The notes: a model not told the origin generated them from the sequence alone. 64,000 nt of DNA from Dokdonia sp. 4H-3-7-5 (GCF_000212355.1 NC_015496.1:1996501-2060500), one strand, 5' to 3'. Positions 11,306 through 19,742 are shown, numbered from the stretch's first letter. Translations and numbers: made by a program.

Positions 11306-12100
11306 ATGAAAAAATTATTCTCTATCATGGCAATTGCCGCTGTAGTAGTGTTAAGCACATTCACAGCAAACGCCAGTAACGCACAAACAACCCTTCCAGT
11401 ACAAATCCAACAAATCGTTGCGAATGTAGATTCTGGTGCATCTTTTCAAGATGAAGCCGTAGCAGAAGAGCTTTCTTTTACGCAAGATTTGAAAAAACGA
11501 TTCATTGAAGGAGGTCCTGGATTCATGGGGATTGTACTTTTATGTCTTATTTTAGGACTTGCAATTGCTATTGAGCGTATTATATATCTTAACCTAGCAT
11601 CTACTAACACTAAGAAGTTAGCTCAAGATGTTGAAGATGCATTAAATAGTGGTGGTGTTGAAGCTGCAAAAGAAGTATGTCGTAACACTAAGGGGCCTGT
11701 TGCTTCTATCTACTACCAAGGTCTTGACCGTGTAGATGAAGGAGTAGAAGCTGCTGAAAAAGCTGTTGTAGCTTATGGTGGTGTTCAAATGGGACAACTT
11801 GAAAAGAACGTATCTTGGATTTCATTATTTATCGCTCTTGCACCAATGCTTGGTTTCATGGGTACGGTAATCGGTATGATTCAAGCCTTTGATAGAATTG
11901 AAGCAGCGGGTGATATGAATCCAGCTCTTGTAGCAGGAGGTATTAAAGTAGCACTTCTTACAACAGTATTTGGACTGATTGTGGCTATTATTCTTCAAAT
12001 ATTCTATAACTATATTATTGCAAAAATTGACAGTATCGTAAACGATATGGAAGATGCATCAATCACATTGATGGACATGCTTGTACGTTACAAGAAGTAA
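11306..12100 (+). CDS. exbB: MotA/TolQ/ExbB proton channel family protein
   Basis: 264 residues. An N-terminal signal-like segment (1-26) and a short periplasmic stretch precede TM1 (about 72-96). TM2 and TM3 (about 165-190 and 205-230) carry the family's conserved stretch (SWISLFIALAPMLGFMGTVIGMI). Proteins of this family form the pentameric proton channel that, with ExbD/TolR, drives TonB-dependent import or Tol function. First gene of a four-gene operon with two ExbD genes and a small membrane protein. Whether it energises TonB transport, Tol or gliding cannot be decided from sequence, since no tonB or tolB is adjacent. Confidence 0.88.
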   Translation: MKKLFSIMAIAAVVVLSTFTANASNAQTTLPVQIQQIVANVDSGASFQDEAVAEELSFTQDLKKRFIEGGPGFMGIVLLCLILGLAIAIERIIYLNLASTNTKKLAQDVEDALNSGGVEAAKEVCRNTKGPVASIYYQGLDRVDEGVEAAEKAVVAYGGVQMGQLEKNVSWISLFIALAPMLGFMGTVIGMIQAFDRIEAAGDMNPALVAGGIKVALLTTVFGLIVAIILQIFYNYIIAKIDSIVNDMEDASITLMDMLVRYKK

Positions 12101-12131
12101 TATATAGTAATCTTAAAAATTCATACATATT

Positions 12132-12566
12132 ATGGGATTACATAAAATTTTAAAACTCATTGTTGGTATCGTAGGTATCGTAGCACTTGTTGTTGCTGGT
12201 ATGGTATGGGCAAACAATGAAGCCATCGTAGGTGGTGACTCACAGAACCTTGTTGATATCATGATTCTCCTTGCATGGATAGTTATAGGTATCGCAGTAA
12301 TACTCGTAGCGATTTTTGTTATCAAAGGTCTATTTTCGGGTAACGCAAAGAATACACTAATAGGTGCTGGAGCATTCTTGTTAGTAGTTGCTATATCTTA
12401 CTTCGCTGCAAGCGGAGCAGAAGAAGTTGCAATGAAAGACGGAGAAATTCTATCTGCTAGTGGTTCACAATGGGTAAGCGCTGGTATTAATGCATTCTTT
12501 ATTCTTGCGGCTGTCGCAATTGTATTAATGGTTATTTCTGGAGCTAAGAAACTTGTAAATAAATAA
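12132..12566 (+). CDS. Small four-helix membrane protein in the exbB-exbD operon
   Basis: 144 residues with about four hydrophobic segments (near 4-25, 41-62, 70-88 and 115-138) and few charged residues. No known catalytic motif is visible. It lies between exbB and the first exbD, 31 bp after the former and 2 bp before the latter, so it is surely co-transcribed. Its position suggests a subunit or assembly factor of this proton-channel complex. That is inference from context only. Confidence 0.7.
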   Translation: MGLHKILKLIVGIVGIVALVVAGMVWANNEAIVGGDSQNLVDIMILLAWIVIGIAVILVAIFVIKGLFSGNAKNTLIGAGAFLLVVAISYFAASGAEEVAMKDGEILSASGSQWVSAGINAFFILAAVAIVLMVISGAKKLVNK

Positions 12567-12568
12567 TT

Positions 12569-13183
12569 ATGGCTAGGAGAAATGCACCAGAAATTAATGC
12601 AGGGTCTATGGCAGACATCGCATTCTTACTACTTATCTTCTTCTTGGTAACTACTACCATTGAAAAAGATAGAGGTCTAGTAAGAGCGTTACCGCCAGAG
12701 CAACCTGAGAATGTGGAGCCTCCTATCATAAAAGAAAAGAACCTTTTTGTTGTTATTGTAAACAATGAAGAACAGCTTTTGGTTGAAAATGAGCCTATGG
12801 AGATGAAAGATCTTCAAGCAGCAGCCATTGCTTTCCTAGATAATGGGGGAGTACCAAAAGGACAAGAAGGGTATTGTGACTATTGTCAGGGAGAACGTAA
12901 TCCGAGTTCATCGGATTATCCTGATAAGGCTATTGTTACTGTAAAGAGTCTTCGTGAGTCATCTTACGAGTCTTTTATTACAGTTCAAAATGAGCTAGTA
13001 GGAGCATATAATTTCTTACGTGATAGAGAATCGCAACGTTTATACGGGTGGAAGTACACCGAAGTAAGTAAAGCGATAGATGAAGGTGTTTTTAAGGGTA
13101 ACGAAGATGCAACTGAGAAAAAACTTGATATTATCAAGAACATGTATCCTCAGAAGCTTTCTGAAGTAGACCCTAATAACTAA
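12569..13183 (+). CDS. exbD: ExbD/TolR family biopolymer transport protein (first copy)
   Basis: 204 residues. A short cytoplasmic N-terminus leads into one membrane helix (about 14-33, SMADIAFLLLIFFLV) with the membrane-embedded Asp typical of the family, then a periplasmic domain. ExbD/TolR subunits couple proton flow through ExbB to periplasmic movement. Longer than usual (about 140 residues), it has an insertion with a CDYC pair and an acidic, Tyr-rich segment (about residues 90-160), a possible disulfide or metal site. Followed 18 bp later by a second exbD. Confidence 0.87.
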   Translation: MARRNAPEINAGSMADIAFLLLIFFLVTTTIEKDRGLVRALPPEQPENVEPPIIKEKNLFVVIVNNEEQLLVENEPMEMKDLQAAAIAFLDNGGVPKGQEGYCDYCQGERNPSSSDYPDKAIVTVKSLRESSYESFITVQNELVGAYNFLRDRESQRLYGWKYTEVSKAIDEGVFKGNEDATEKKLDIIKNMYPQKLSEVDPNN

Positions 13184-13201
13184 TATAAAAACAATAACAA
13201 T

Positions 13202-13675
13202 ATGTCAAAATTTAGAAAAGGCGGTGCTAAGGAATTACCAGCGGTTAATACTGCTTCCTTACCAGATATTGTATTTATGTTATTATTCTTCTTTATGGTA
13301 GCTACGGTGTTACGTAAAAATGACGTTAAAGTAGCTCAAATTTTACCTTCAGCAGATCAAACTGAGAAGCTTAAAAAGGATCGAAGTGTATACATCTTTG
13401 CTGGTACTCCAGGAGAGGGATATAAGAACCTTGGTACAGAAGGGAAAATACAAATTGGAGACAAGTTTGTAAACATAAACGAAGTACAACCAGCAATACT
13501 CGAAGAGCGTGAAAAGCTTAGAGATGAGCTTAAAGACCGTGTAATGGTTGCCTTTAAAGTAGATAAGGAAACTAATTCAGGTTTGGTATATGACGTAAAG
13601 CAGGAGCTTAGACAAGCAAACATGCTTAAGGTAATTTATATTACCACACAAACGGATGATGCTGTAACGCAATAG
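13202..13675 (+). CDS. exbD: ExbD/TolR family biopolymer transport protein (second copy)
   Basis: 157 residues, of normal family size: a cytoplasmic N-terminus, one helix (about 17-37, SLPDIVFMLLFFFMV) with the conserved Asp, and a periplasmic domain ending VIYITTQTDD. Last gene of the operon, with a terminator right behind it. Two unlike ExbD proteins next to one ExbB suggests a heteromeric stalk or two alternative partners. Confidence 0.88.
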   Translation: MSKFRKGGAKELPAVNTASLPDIVFMLLFFFMVATVLRKNDVKVAQILPSADQTEKLKKDRSVYIFAGTPGEGYKNLGTEGKIQIGDKFVNINEVQPAILEEREKLRDELKDRVMVAFKVDKETNSGLVYDVKQELRQANMLKVIYITTQTDDAVTQ

Positions 13676-13692
13676 TCCTATATTAAATTAGT

Positions 13693-13729
13693 AAAAAAAC
13701 GTCTTGAGGTAACTCAAGGCGTTTTTTTA
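13693..13729 (+). terminator. Terminator of the exbB-exbD operon
   Basis: Stem ACGTCTTGAG / CTCAAGGCGT (one G-U pair), GTAA loop, flanked by A and T runs. Confidence 0.9.
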
Positions 13730-13755
13730 TTTTCAATACTCATTGTCATTTCTCT

Positions 13756-13763
13756 TATATTTG
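13756..13763 (+). promoter_or_regulatory. Candidate -7 box TATATTTG for the PorT-like gene
   Basis: Exact TAnnTTTG match only 16 bp before the TTG start, implying a leader of about 10 nt. It lies just after the preceding terminator. Confidence 0.6.
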
Positions 13764-13779
13764 TTACAAATTCTTCCAC

Positions 13780-14481
13780 TTGAAATACTACCTATTTTTA
13801 ACCATTTTATTTCTCACTATTGGTCTTATGGCTCAAGAGGAAGCTATTTCGTATGAGGAGGAGGTTGATTCCTTGTATAGAGAAGATCAAGTCTATGTAG
13901 GTGTTACATTTAATTTATTAAGTAATAAGCCAGCAGACTTTAGTCAAAATGGTCTTAGTGCCGGAATACAGGCTGGAATTATTAGGGATTTTCCAATCAA
14001 TAAGCGCCGGAATAAAGCTATTGGTGTGGGAATAGGTCTTGCGCTAGATACGTATAATCAAAACTTATTTATACGCGACGAAGTCGCGGGTAATGTGACA
14101 AATTATGAAATCCTTGATGATCAGATAAACGAAGATGTAAATAGATTTACTACATATACTCTTGAGTTTCCTCTTGAATATAGATGGCGCACATCTACAA
14201 CGACCAAGTACAGTTTTTGGCGTATACATACTGGAGTAAAATTAGGTTATTTATTCAGGTTCAAATCTACTTTTCAAGATGCGAGTTCTGATGTTGTTCG
14301 TACAGATTTACCTGAGATAAATAACTTTCAGTACGGACCATCATTCTCTTTTGGCTACGGAGCTTTTAATTTTCAAGGGTATTATGGTTTAAGCACCCTA
14401 TTTAATGACGGCGCGCAAATAGATGGCGATAACGTCAACCTTCAGGTGATTCGTTTGGGATTAATTTTTTACTTCTTATAA
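13780..14481 (+). CDS. porT: Outer membrane beta-barrel protein, PorT-like (T9SS)
   Basis: 233 residues starting at TTG; no better start precedes the signal peptide (MKYYLFLTILFLTIGLMAQ). The mature part is a run of beta strands (YTLEFPLEYRWRT, GYLFRFKS, FNFQGYYGLST) ending in aromatic LGLIFYFL, as expected for an outer-membrane barrel. Size and pattern fit PorT, an outer-membrane protein required for T9SS function, but small Bacteroidota barrels look alike, so the symbol is tentative. It stands alone between a terminator and a convergent gene. Confidence 0.72.
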   Translation: MKYYLFLTILFLTIGLMAQEEAISYEEEVDSLYREDQVYVGVTFNLLSNKPADFSQNGLSAGIQAGIIRDFPINKRRNKAIGVGIGLALDTYNQNLFIRDEVAGNVTNYEILDDQINEDVNRFTTYTLEFPLEYRWRTSTTTKYSFWRIHTGVKLGYLFRFKSTFQDASSDVVRTDLPEINNFQYGPSFSFGYGAFNFQGYYGLSTLFNDGAQIDGDNVNLQVIRLGLIFYFL

Positions 14482-14482
14482 G

Positions 14483-14507
14483 TGTACGCTTTCGCGAAAG
14501 CGTGACA
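14483..14507. repeat. Palindrome copy 3, extended, between convergent genes
   Basis: The perfect core GCTTTCGCGAAAGC (14488-14501) sits in the longer inverted repeat ACGCTTTCGCGAAAGCGT, flanked by GTGT and ACAC. It is the only obvious hairpin between the stop codons of the two converging genes and could act as a terminator for both. Confidence 0.85.
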
Positions 14508-14534
14508 CTACTACTACTACTACTATTATTATTA
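14508..14534. repeat. Triplet microsatellite (CTA)6(TTA)3
   Basis: Nine consecutive triplets that run into the stop codon (14532-14534) of the leftward membrane-protein gene. Gain or loss of units would change only sequence at or after the stop. Confidence 0.85.
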
Positions 14535-15137
14535 TAGCCAATAGGGGTAAACTAGAAACTGCGAAGCGGCACCTATTATAAATCCTAAAATAAGTTCAAT
14601 AGGAGTGTGGGCTTTTGCATCGAGTCTCGATGTAGCTGTTGCGCCACAAGCAAAAATCCCGACTGCAATCCAGGGAAGCATGTTTGAGCCATAGTGAAGA
14701 CTGAGTCCTATAATAAAGAATAAAACTCCCGAGAGTCCTATCATGTGAAGACTTGCTTTAAACTTAAAAAGAGATAGTAAGAATGCTCCAGAACTAGCTC
14801 CTAAAATTCCGACAAAGAAAAAATAAAGTGCGGGAATCTCATAACCGTCAAATATTAATCTTATTAATAGAAAGATGAATACCATCTGCATAAGTAGCGG
14901 CCATTTGCGCTCCCTTACATCCTTGAGGTGTATACTTGAGACGAGTTGTAGGTTTTTAAGCATGTAGAAGCTTAAAATGGGTATTACAGTGGTCATTATA
15001 GCCGCCGCAAAAACTTTAGAGTACATGAACTCATTATTAAAATATCTAGGTGAAATGTAGAAGTAATACAAAACACCACTCAGCGGCATAAATAGAGGGT
15101 GAAAAATATAGGAAAAGCTACGTATTAAAAATTTCAT
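14532..15137 (-). CDS. Integral membrane protein, distant PAP2-like
   Basis: 201 residues, about six hydrophobic helices. The C-terminal part (SRLDAKAHTPIELILGFIIG) resembles the last conserved segment of PAP2-type phosphatases (H followed by E and G), but the full phosphatase signature is not visible. I therefore call it a membrane protein of unknown function. Its start overlaps the rpoN stop by one base (TAATG), so it is translated from the rpoN transcript. Confidence 0.7.
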   Translation of the reverse strand: MKFLIRSFSYIFHPLFMPLSGVLYYFYISPRYFNNEFMYSKVFAAAIMTTVIPILSFYMLKNLQLVSSIHLKDVRERKWPLLMQMVFIFLLIRLIFDGYEIPALYFFFVGILGASSGAFLLSLFKFKASLHMIGLSGVLFFIIGLSLHYGSNMLPWIAVGIFACGATATSRLDAKAHTPIELILGFIIGAASQFLVYPYWL

Positions 15138-16582
15138 TAAATCTGTTTACGTAATCTCGCTACTGGAAGATCTAGTTGTTCGCGATATTTAGCTACCGTT
15201 CTACGTGCTATAGGGTATCCTTTTTCTTTTAAAATGCCCGCAAGTTTATCATCTGTAAGAGGCTTGCGCTTATCTTCTTCCTCGATAACCATTTCTAAGA
15301 TTTTTTTGATCTCACGTGTAGATACTTCTTCACCTTGATCATTTGTCATGCTCTCAGAAAAGAACTCTTTAATAAGTTTTGTTCCGTAAGGTGTGTCTAC
15401 ATATTTACTATTTGCTACTCGAGAAACGGTGGATACATCCATTCCAATTTCTGTAGCGATATCTTTCAATATCATAGGCCTTAGGTTGCGCTCATCGCCA
15501 GTCAAGAAGTATTTTTCTTGATAATGCATGATGCTACTCATAGTGACAAAAAGTGTTTGCTGTCGCTGTATAATGGCTTCTATAAACCATTTGGCTGCAT
15601 CAAGTTTTTGCTTAATGAACATTACCGCATCTTTCTGTGCTTTGGTGCGCTCCTTAGATTCTTTGTAACCTTTAAGCATGTTACTATAATCTCGAGAGAC
15701 CTTAAGTTCTGGGGCGTTACGACCATTTAGTGAGAGTTCTAGCTCGCCATCTACTATGCGTATGGTGAAGTCTGGAACAACGTGCTCTACTATTTTTGTG
15801 TTACTAGAGTATGATCCTCCTGGTCTTGGATTAAGATGCTCTATCTCATTAATAGCATCTTTAAGTTCCTCTTCGGTTATGTGGAACTTAGCCATAAGCT
15901 TTTTGTAATGCTTCTTGCTAAAATGGTCAAAAGACTTTTCAAGAATGTCAACAGCTAGCGATACAGATTTTGTAGCTGGTTTTCTATCTAGTTGTAGCAC
16001 CAGACATTCTTGTAAATTACGTGCGCCGACACCTGCAGGATCAAGATCTTGCACTTTAAAAAGCATTTTTTCTATAACCTCTTCAGATGTGTAGATGTTT
16101 TGAGTAAAAGCTAGATCGTCCATAAGATCTGCTAGCGGACGTCTCAGGTATCCTGCTTCATCTAGAGAGCCTATGATAAATTCGGCCACCTCGCGCTCTT
16201 CAGAAGATATTCTTACGGTATTGAGTTGTGTTTTTAGATATTGATTAAATGATGTTCCAGAAGCATAAGGGACTTGTTTGTCCTCATCATCTGCACTATA
16301 ATTATTTGCGCTCAGGCGATACTCTGGGATTTCATCATCACTTAGGTAATCATCCACATTAATTTCAACTTCTGGCGCTTCATCGAAGTCATCAGTATTG
16401 TCAAACTCTTCAAAATCATCTTGTACTTCCTCCTTGCCGCTATCGAGCGCGGGATTTTCTTCCAGCTCTTGTTTGATTTTTTGTTCAAACGCCTGCGTAG
16501 GAAGTTGGATAAGCTTCATCAGCTGGATTTGCTGAGGAGAAAGCTTTTGCGAAAGTTTAAAATTAAGTTGCTGTTTTAACAT
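15137..16582 (-). CDS. rpoN: RNA polymerase sigma-54 factor
   Basis: 481 residues, full length. Region I (about 1-50) is the Gln/Leu-rich activator-interacting domain (LSQKLSPQQIQLMKLIQLP), region II is very acidic (about 45-110), then the core-binding domain, a helix-turn-helix (DVSTVSRVANSKYV) and the RpoN box ARRTVAKYRE near the C-terminus that reads the -24 element. It needs AAA+ enhancer-binding proteins, none of which is encoded in the window. A -7-like box, TAACTTCG, ends 6 nt before the ATG. The downstream membrane protein is translationally coupled. Confidence 0.96.
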   Translation of the reverse strand: MLKQQLNFKLSQKLSPQQIQLMKLIQLPTQAFEQKIKQELEENPALDSGKEEVQDDFEEFDNTDDFDEAPEVEINVDDYLSDDEIPEYRLSANNYSADDEDKQVPYASGTSFNQYLKTQLNTVRISSEEREVAEFIIGSLDEAGYLRRPLADLMDDLAFTQNIYTSEEVIEKMLFKVQDLDPAGVGARNLQECLVLQLDRKPATKSVSLAVDILEKSFDHFSKKHYKKLMAKFHITEEELKDAINEIEHLNPRPGGSYSSNTKIVEHVVPDFTIRIVDGELELSLNGRNAPELKVSRDYSNMLKGYKESKERTKAQKDAVMFIKQKLDAAKWFIEAIIQRQQTLFVTMSSIMHYQEKYFLTGDERNLRPMILKDIATEIGMDVSTVSRVANSKYVDTPYGTKLIKEFFSESMTNDQGEEVSTREIKKILEMVIEEEDKRKPLTDDKLAGILKEKGYPIARRTVAKYREQLDLPVARLRKQI

Positions 16583-16588
16583 ATAAAA

Positions 16589-16596
16589 CGAAGTTA
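16589..16596 (-). promoter_or_regulatory. Near-consensus -7 box TAACTTCG abutting rpoN
   Basis: One base off TAnnTTTG; only 6 nt (TTTTAT on the minus strand) separate it from the rpoN ATG, as in a leaderless promoter. Confidence 0.45.
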
Positions 16597-16716
16597 CGAA
16601 AAAGCAGTAGACAGTGATGAGAAATATATGTTAAGCAAACTTTTAATTAATAGAAGTTATGCTCTCTTATATTTGAGATTTTAAAGCGTATTTGAGGGTT
16701 TGGGTTTGTCTTAAAT

Positions 16717-17535
16717 TTAAAGTGTGTTTACGACTTTTCTAATCGCTACGAGATTGCTTAATAATTGCTCAAGATATGCAAGGTCAAGCATATTTGCGCC
16801 ATCACTTTTTGCATTTGCAGGGTCAAAGTGCGTTTCAATAAACAGTCCGTCTACATTATTTACAATTCCGGCTCTTGCTATAGTTTCAATCATATCTGGT
16901 CTTCCACCAGTAACTCCACTTGATTGATTAGGTTGTTGTAAAGAATGTGTAACATCAAGTACCGTAGGGGCATACTGTCTCATCGTAGGAATTCCTCTAA
17001 AATCTACAATCATATCTTGATAACCAAACATAGTCCCGCGATCTGTAATCCAAGCATTTTCATTACCTGTGTCATGCACTTTTTGTACAGCATGCTTCAT
17101 AGATTCTGGAGACATGAATTGTCCCTTTTTTAGGTTTACTACTTTTCCTGTTTCGGCAGCAGCGACTACAAGAGAAGTTTGTCTTACTAAAAATGCAGGA
17201 ATTTGTAATACATCTACATATTGTGCTGCGAGAGCAGCATCAGAACTTTCGTGAATGTCTGTTACAGTAGGTACATCAAATTCTGCAGAAACCTTTGCTA
17301 GAATCTCAAGAGCTTTTTCATCTCCTATACCCGTAAAACTATCTACTCTACTACGATTTGCTTTTCTAAAACTTCCTTTAAAAACATATGGTATTTTTAG
17401 AGTGTCGGTAATTTTTACCACCTTCTCTGCAATGCGCTTTGCCATATCTTCTCCTTCTATAGCGCATGGGCCACATAGTAGGAAAAAGTTATTGGAATCT
17501 GTATGTTTTATTTTAGGTATGTTAGAAAGTTTCAT
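16717..17535 (-). CDS. kdsA: 3-deoxy-8-phosphooctulonate synthase
   Basis: 272 residues, full length for a KDO-8-phosphate synthase, which condenses PEP with arabinose-5-phosphate to make the KDO sugar of lipid A core. Seen are LLCGPCAIEGEDMAKRIAEK at the PEP-binding loop, FKGSFRKANRSR, ITDRGTMFGYQDMIVDFRGI and the C-terminal FIETHFDPANAKSDG. Single gene with its own promoter (box at 17588). With lpxK at 21.9 kb and the LptF/G permease at 44.9 kb, it shows a lipopolysaccharide envelope. Confidence 0.96.
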   Translation of the reverse strand: MKLSNIPKIKHTDSNNFFLLCGPCAIEGEDMAKRIAEKVVKITDTLKIPYVFKGSFRKANRSRVDSFTGIGDEKALEILAKVSAEFDVPTVTDIHESSDAALAAQYVDVLQIPAFLVRQTSLVVAAAETGKVVNLKKGQFMSPESMKHAVQKVHDTGNENAWITDRGTMFGYQDMIVDFRGIPTMRQYAPTVLDVTHSLQQPNQSSGVTGGRPDMIETIARAGIVNNVDGLFIETHFDPANAKSDGANMLDLAYLEQLLSNLVAIRKVVNTL

Positions 17536-17587
17536 CGTTTAGTTTTTAATTGTTTCCTGGATTTTTCTTAGGAATAAATGGGTGTTA

Positions 17588-17595
17588 CAAAGATA
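17588..17595 (-). promoter_or_regulatory. Candidate -7 box TATCTTTG for kdsA
   Basis: Exact TAnnTTTG match on the minus strand, 52 bp before the kdsA ATG. Confidence 0.5.
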
Positions 17596-17617
17596 GTATT
17601 AAAACAGATGAGCATTG

Positions 17618-18265
17618 TTACTTCTTGATAGAAGTGGTTTGCTTATCAGGTTTTGCATAAGAAAATCTGTCTATAAGTTTTGGAGAAGCATAAGCGTCAA
17701 GTCCGTTTATGGTTACTCCCATAGATGCTTCTAGATCAATCCATCCATCTTCATCTAGGCAGTTATCTGGTATAAAGATTTCCTTAATAGCTCCTATCAT
17801 TAAAATAGTCCCATTTTCCTCAATTTTGTATTCATTTACGTATTCGCAGGCAATTTTAATATGTGCTTGTTTTACAAATGGTGCTTTCGAGTTATTTAAA
17901 TATTCAGTTTGTAATCCGGTAGCGTTAAACTCTGAAACGTTTTCCTCGTAAGCTGCAGCTGTTTGGTGTGATTGTGAGATGATTTCAGTATTAATGTGGT
18001 TCACTGTAAAAACTCCCGTCTCTTTAATGTTTTTATATGTATGTCTAGGGACCGTAGTAGGTCTCATGATAAAGCTTAACATAGCAGGGCTACTTCCTAT
18101 GTGTGTGACAGAACTAAAAACAGCTAGATTTTCATGGTCATCCTTAGATATAGTACCTATCAGGTTGGCGCTTTTATATCCCGTAACACTATTAATAAAG
18201 TTCGCACGGTAACGCTTATCCATTGCGCTAATTGCGTCGTCGTCAAAATGTAGTATCTTTTTCAT
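17618..18265 (-). CDS. Flavin reductase-like domain protein
   Basis: 215 residues from ATG at 18265; a TTG three codons upstream is less likely. The fold is that of FMN-binding flavin reductase-like proteins: an N-terminal segment with FINSVTGYKSANLIGT, then SSVTHIGSSPAMLSFIMRP (flavin phosphate contacts), FTVNHIN and a C-terminal GLDAY. Such proteins reduce flavin with NAD(P)H or bind FMN in oxidoreductions; the substrate is not evident. Divergent from the methyltransferase gene with 20 bp between the starts. Confidence 0.82.
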   Translation of the reverse strand: MKKILHFDDDAISAMDKRYRANFINSVTGYKSANLIGTISKDDHENLAVFSSVTHIGSSPAMLSFIMRPTTVPRHTYKNIKETGVFTVNHINTEIISQSHQTAAAYEENVSEFNATGLQTEYLNNSKAPFVKQAHIKIACEYVNEYKIEENGTILMIGAIKEIFIPDNCLDEDGWIDLEASMGVTINGLDAYASPKLIDRFSYAKPDKQTTSIKK

Positions 18266-18285
18266 TATTTCCAAAAATACGGATT

Positions 18286-19089
18286 ATGAAAGAGCAGTTT
18301 CAGGATTACTTTGGCACAAACAAGGAAACTTGGGAAAAGAAAGTCCCTATACATGCAGAGAGTAGCTTCTATGATATGCCATCATTTTTAGATGGTAAAA
18401 ATTCTCTTAATAGCTATGAGCTTGATGCTTTGGGAGATGTAAATGGTAAAAGTTTACTCCATCTTCAGTGTCATTTTGGACAAGATACGTTGAGTTGGGC
18501 AAGGATGGGTGCTCTGGCAACAGGAGTAGATATTAGTGAGGAGGCAATTACGCTTTCGCGAAAGCTAAACAAACAACTAGGTTTGTCTGCCGAATTTGTG
18601 TGTTGTAATGTTCTCGATACTTCAATACATATTAAAGAGCAGTTTGATGTTGTTTTTACAAGTTATGGTGTGATAGGGTGGTTGCCAGATTTAAAACCTT
18701 GGGCGCTTGTGATTGCAGAACGATTAAAGAGTGGAGGAACGTTCTATATGGTAGAGTTTCACCCCATCGTGTGGATGTTTGATTATACAGGAGATAGGCC
18801 TGTAATGAAATATGGCTACAACCAAGATGAGCCAATTTACGAAGAATATGAGGGCACTTATGCTCAGCCACATGCGACGATGATAAGTAAGGAGTACGGA
18901 TGGAATCACGGTTTAGGTGAAGTGGTTACAGCTCTTATAGATGCCGGTCTCAAAGTAGAATTTTTAAGAGAGCACCATGCTTCTCCTTATGATGTTCTTC
19001 CGGATTTGGTTATAAATGAAAATGGCCTTTACGAAAGTAAAGACCATTTATATCCATTAATTTTTGAGATAAAAGCTACTAAAGTTTAG
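18286..19089 (+). CDS. SAM-dependent methyltransferase (class I)
   Basis: 267 residues from the ATG at 18286; an in-frame TTG at 18232 would overlap the divergent gene and is not needed. Motif I is LLHLQCHFGQDTLSWARMGA with the following acidic residue in TGVDIS; motif II/III is around FDVVFTSYGVIGWL. This matches class I methyltransferases of the UbiE-like group; the substrate is unknown. A perfect palindrome encodes TLSRKL right after motif I (EEAITLSRKLNKQLG). The stop overlaps the convergent msrA stop by four bases. Confidence 0.85.
   Translation: MKEQFQDYFGTNKETWEKKVPIHAESSFYDMPSFLDGKNSLNSYELDALGDVNGKSLLHLQCHFGQDTLSWARMGALATGVDISEEAITLSRKLNKQLGLSAEFVCCNVLDTSIHIKEQFDVVFTSYGVIGWLPDLKPWALVIAERLKSGGTFYMVEFHPIVWMFDYTGDRPVMKYGYNQDEPIYEEYEGTYAQPHATMISKEYGWNHGLGEVVTALIDAGLKVEFLREHHASPYDVLPDLVINENGLYESKDHLYPLIFEIKATKV
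18552..18565. repeat. Palindrome GCTTTCGCGAAAGC, copy 4 (in gene)
   Basis: Perfect copy in the methyltransferase gene, read in the second frame as TLSRKL, in the helix after the SAM-binding GVDIS strand. Confidence 0.9.
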
Positions 19090-19742
19090 TGCGCATCCTC
19101 TTTAAGTAGTTCTGGAAATTTCTGTGCAAAACGTCTATATCTTGGGATAGAAACATTTTGAATATATGGGTTATTTGGATTGTTTTTCTCGTAATCTTGG
19201 TGGTAGTCTTCGGCAATCCAAAATTTTTGAAACGGTAGCACTTGAGTGCTTATGCGACCATTGTATGTAGATTCATTTAAGGCAGCAATAGTTTCATCTA
19301 TTATTTTTTTCTCGCTATCGTTTTGATAGAAAGCGATAGAACGATATTGAGGTCCAGCATCTGGGCCTTGACGATTTTTTGTAGTAGGGTCTTGTGATCC
19401 AAAAAACACATCTACCAGCTGTTGAAAAGAGATTACCTTTGGGTCATAAATTACTTCCACAGCTTCAGCATGAGTTGTATTTCCGTAGCTCACTTGTTTG
19501 TAAGTTGGATTGTCTTCTTTGCCGCCACTGTAGCCACTTACTGCCTCGTCAACACCTTTTACCCTTTCAAAAACTGCCTCTACACACCAGAAACATCCAC
19601 TAGCAAAATATGCTCTACTCATCCCATCTTGAAACGTCGTTTCTACTGGGTTAAGCATAGCTGTAGGCTCAGTCATAGGTTTAGGATCATGGTTGCAAGC
19701 CATAAAAGTAATGAGTGTAGCAAGGGAGGCAAGTAATTTCAT
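19086..19742 (-). CDS. msrA: Peptide-methionine (S)-S-oxide reductase, lipoprotein form
   Basis: 218 residues. The N-terminus is a lipoprotein signal with lipobox TFMAC (Cys about residue 16). The MsrA domain follows: YFASGCFWCVEAVFERVKGV with the GCFWC catalytic Cys, then GYSGGKEDNPTYKQVSYGNT, HAEAVEVIYDP and the C-terminal AEDYHQDYEKNNP. MsrA reduces methionine-S-sulfoxide in proteins. The lipid anchor places it in the envelope, where it would repair exported proteins. The 3' end overlaps the convergent methyltransferase gene by 4 bp, and no terminator separates them. Confidence 0.95.
   Translation of the reverse strand: MKLLASLATLITFMACNHDPKPMTEPTAMLNPVETTFQDGMSRAYFASGCFWCVEAVFERVKGVDEAVSGYSGGKEDNPTYKQVSYGNTTHAEAVEVIYDPKVISFQQLVDVFFGSQDPTTKNRQGPDAGPQYRSIAFYQNDSEKKIIDETIAALNESTYNGRISTQVLPFQKFWIAEDYHQDYEKNNPNNPYIQNVSIPRYRRFAQKFPELLKEDAH

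Noticed and set aside
14508-14534. Triplet microsatellite as a phase-variation switch
   Set aside because: Slippage by whole triplets does not shift a frame and the tract runs into and past the stop codon.
16543-16556. Palindrome-like GCTTTTGCGAAAGT in rpoN
   Set aside because: It encodes the conserved sigma-54 region I segment LSQKLSPQQ, so ordinary protein conservation explains it.
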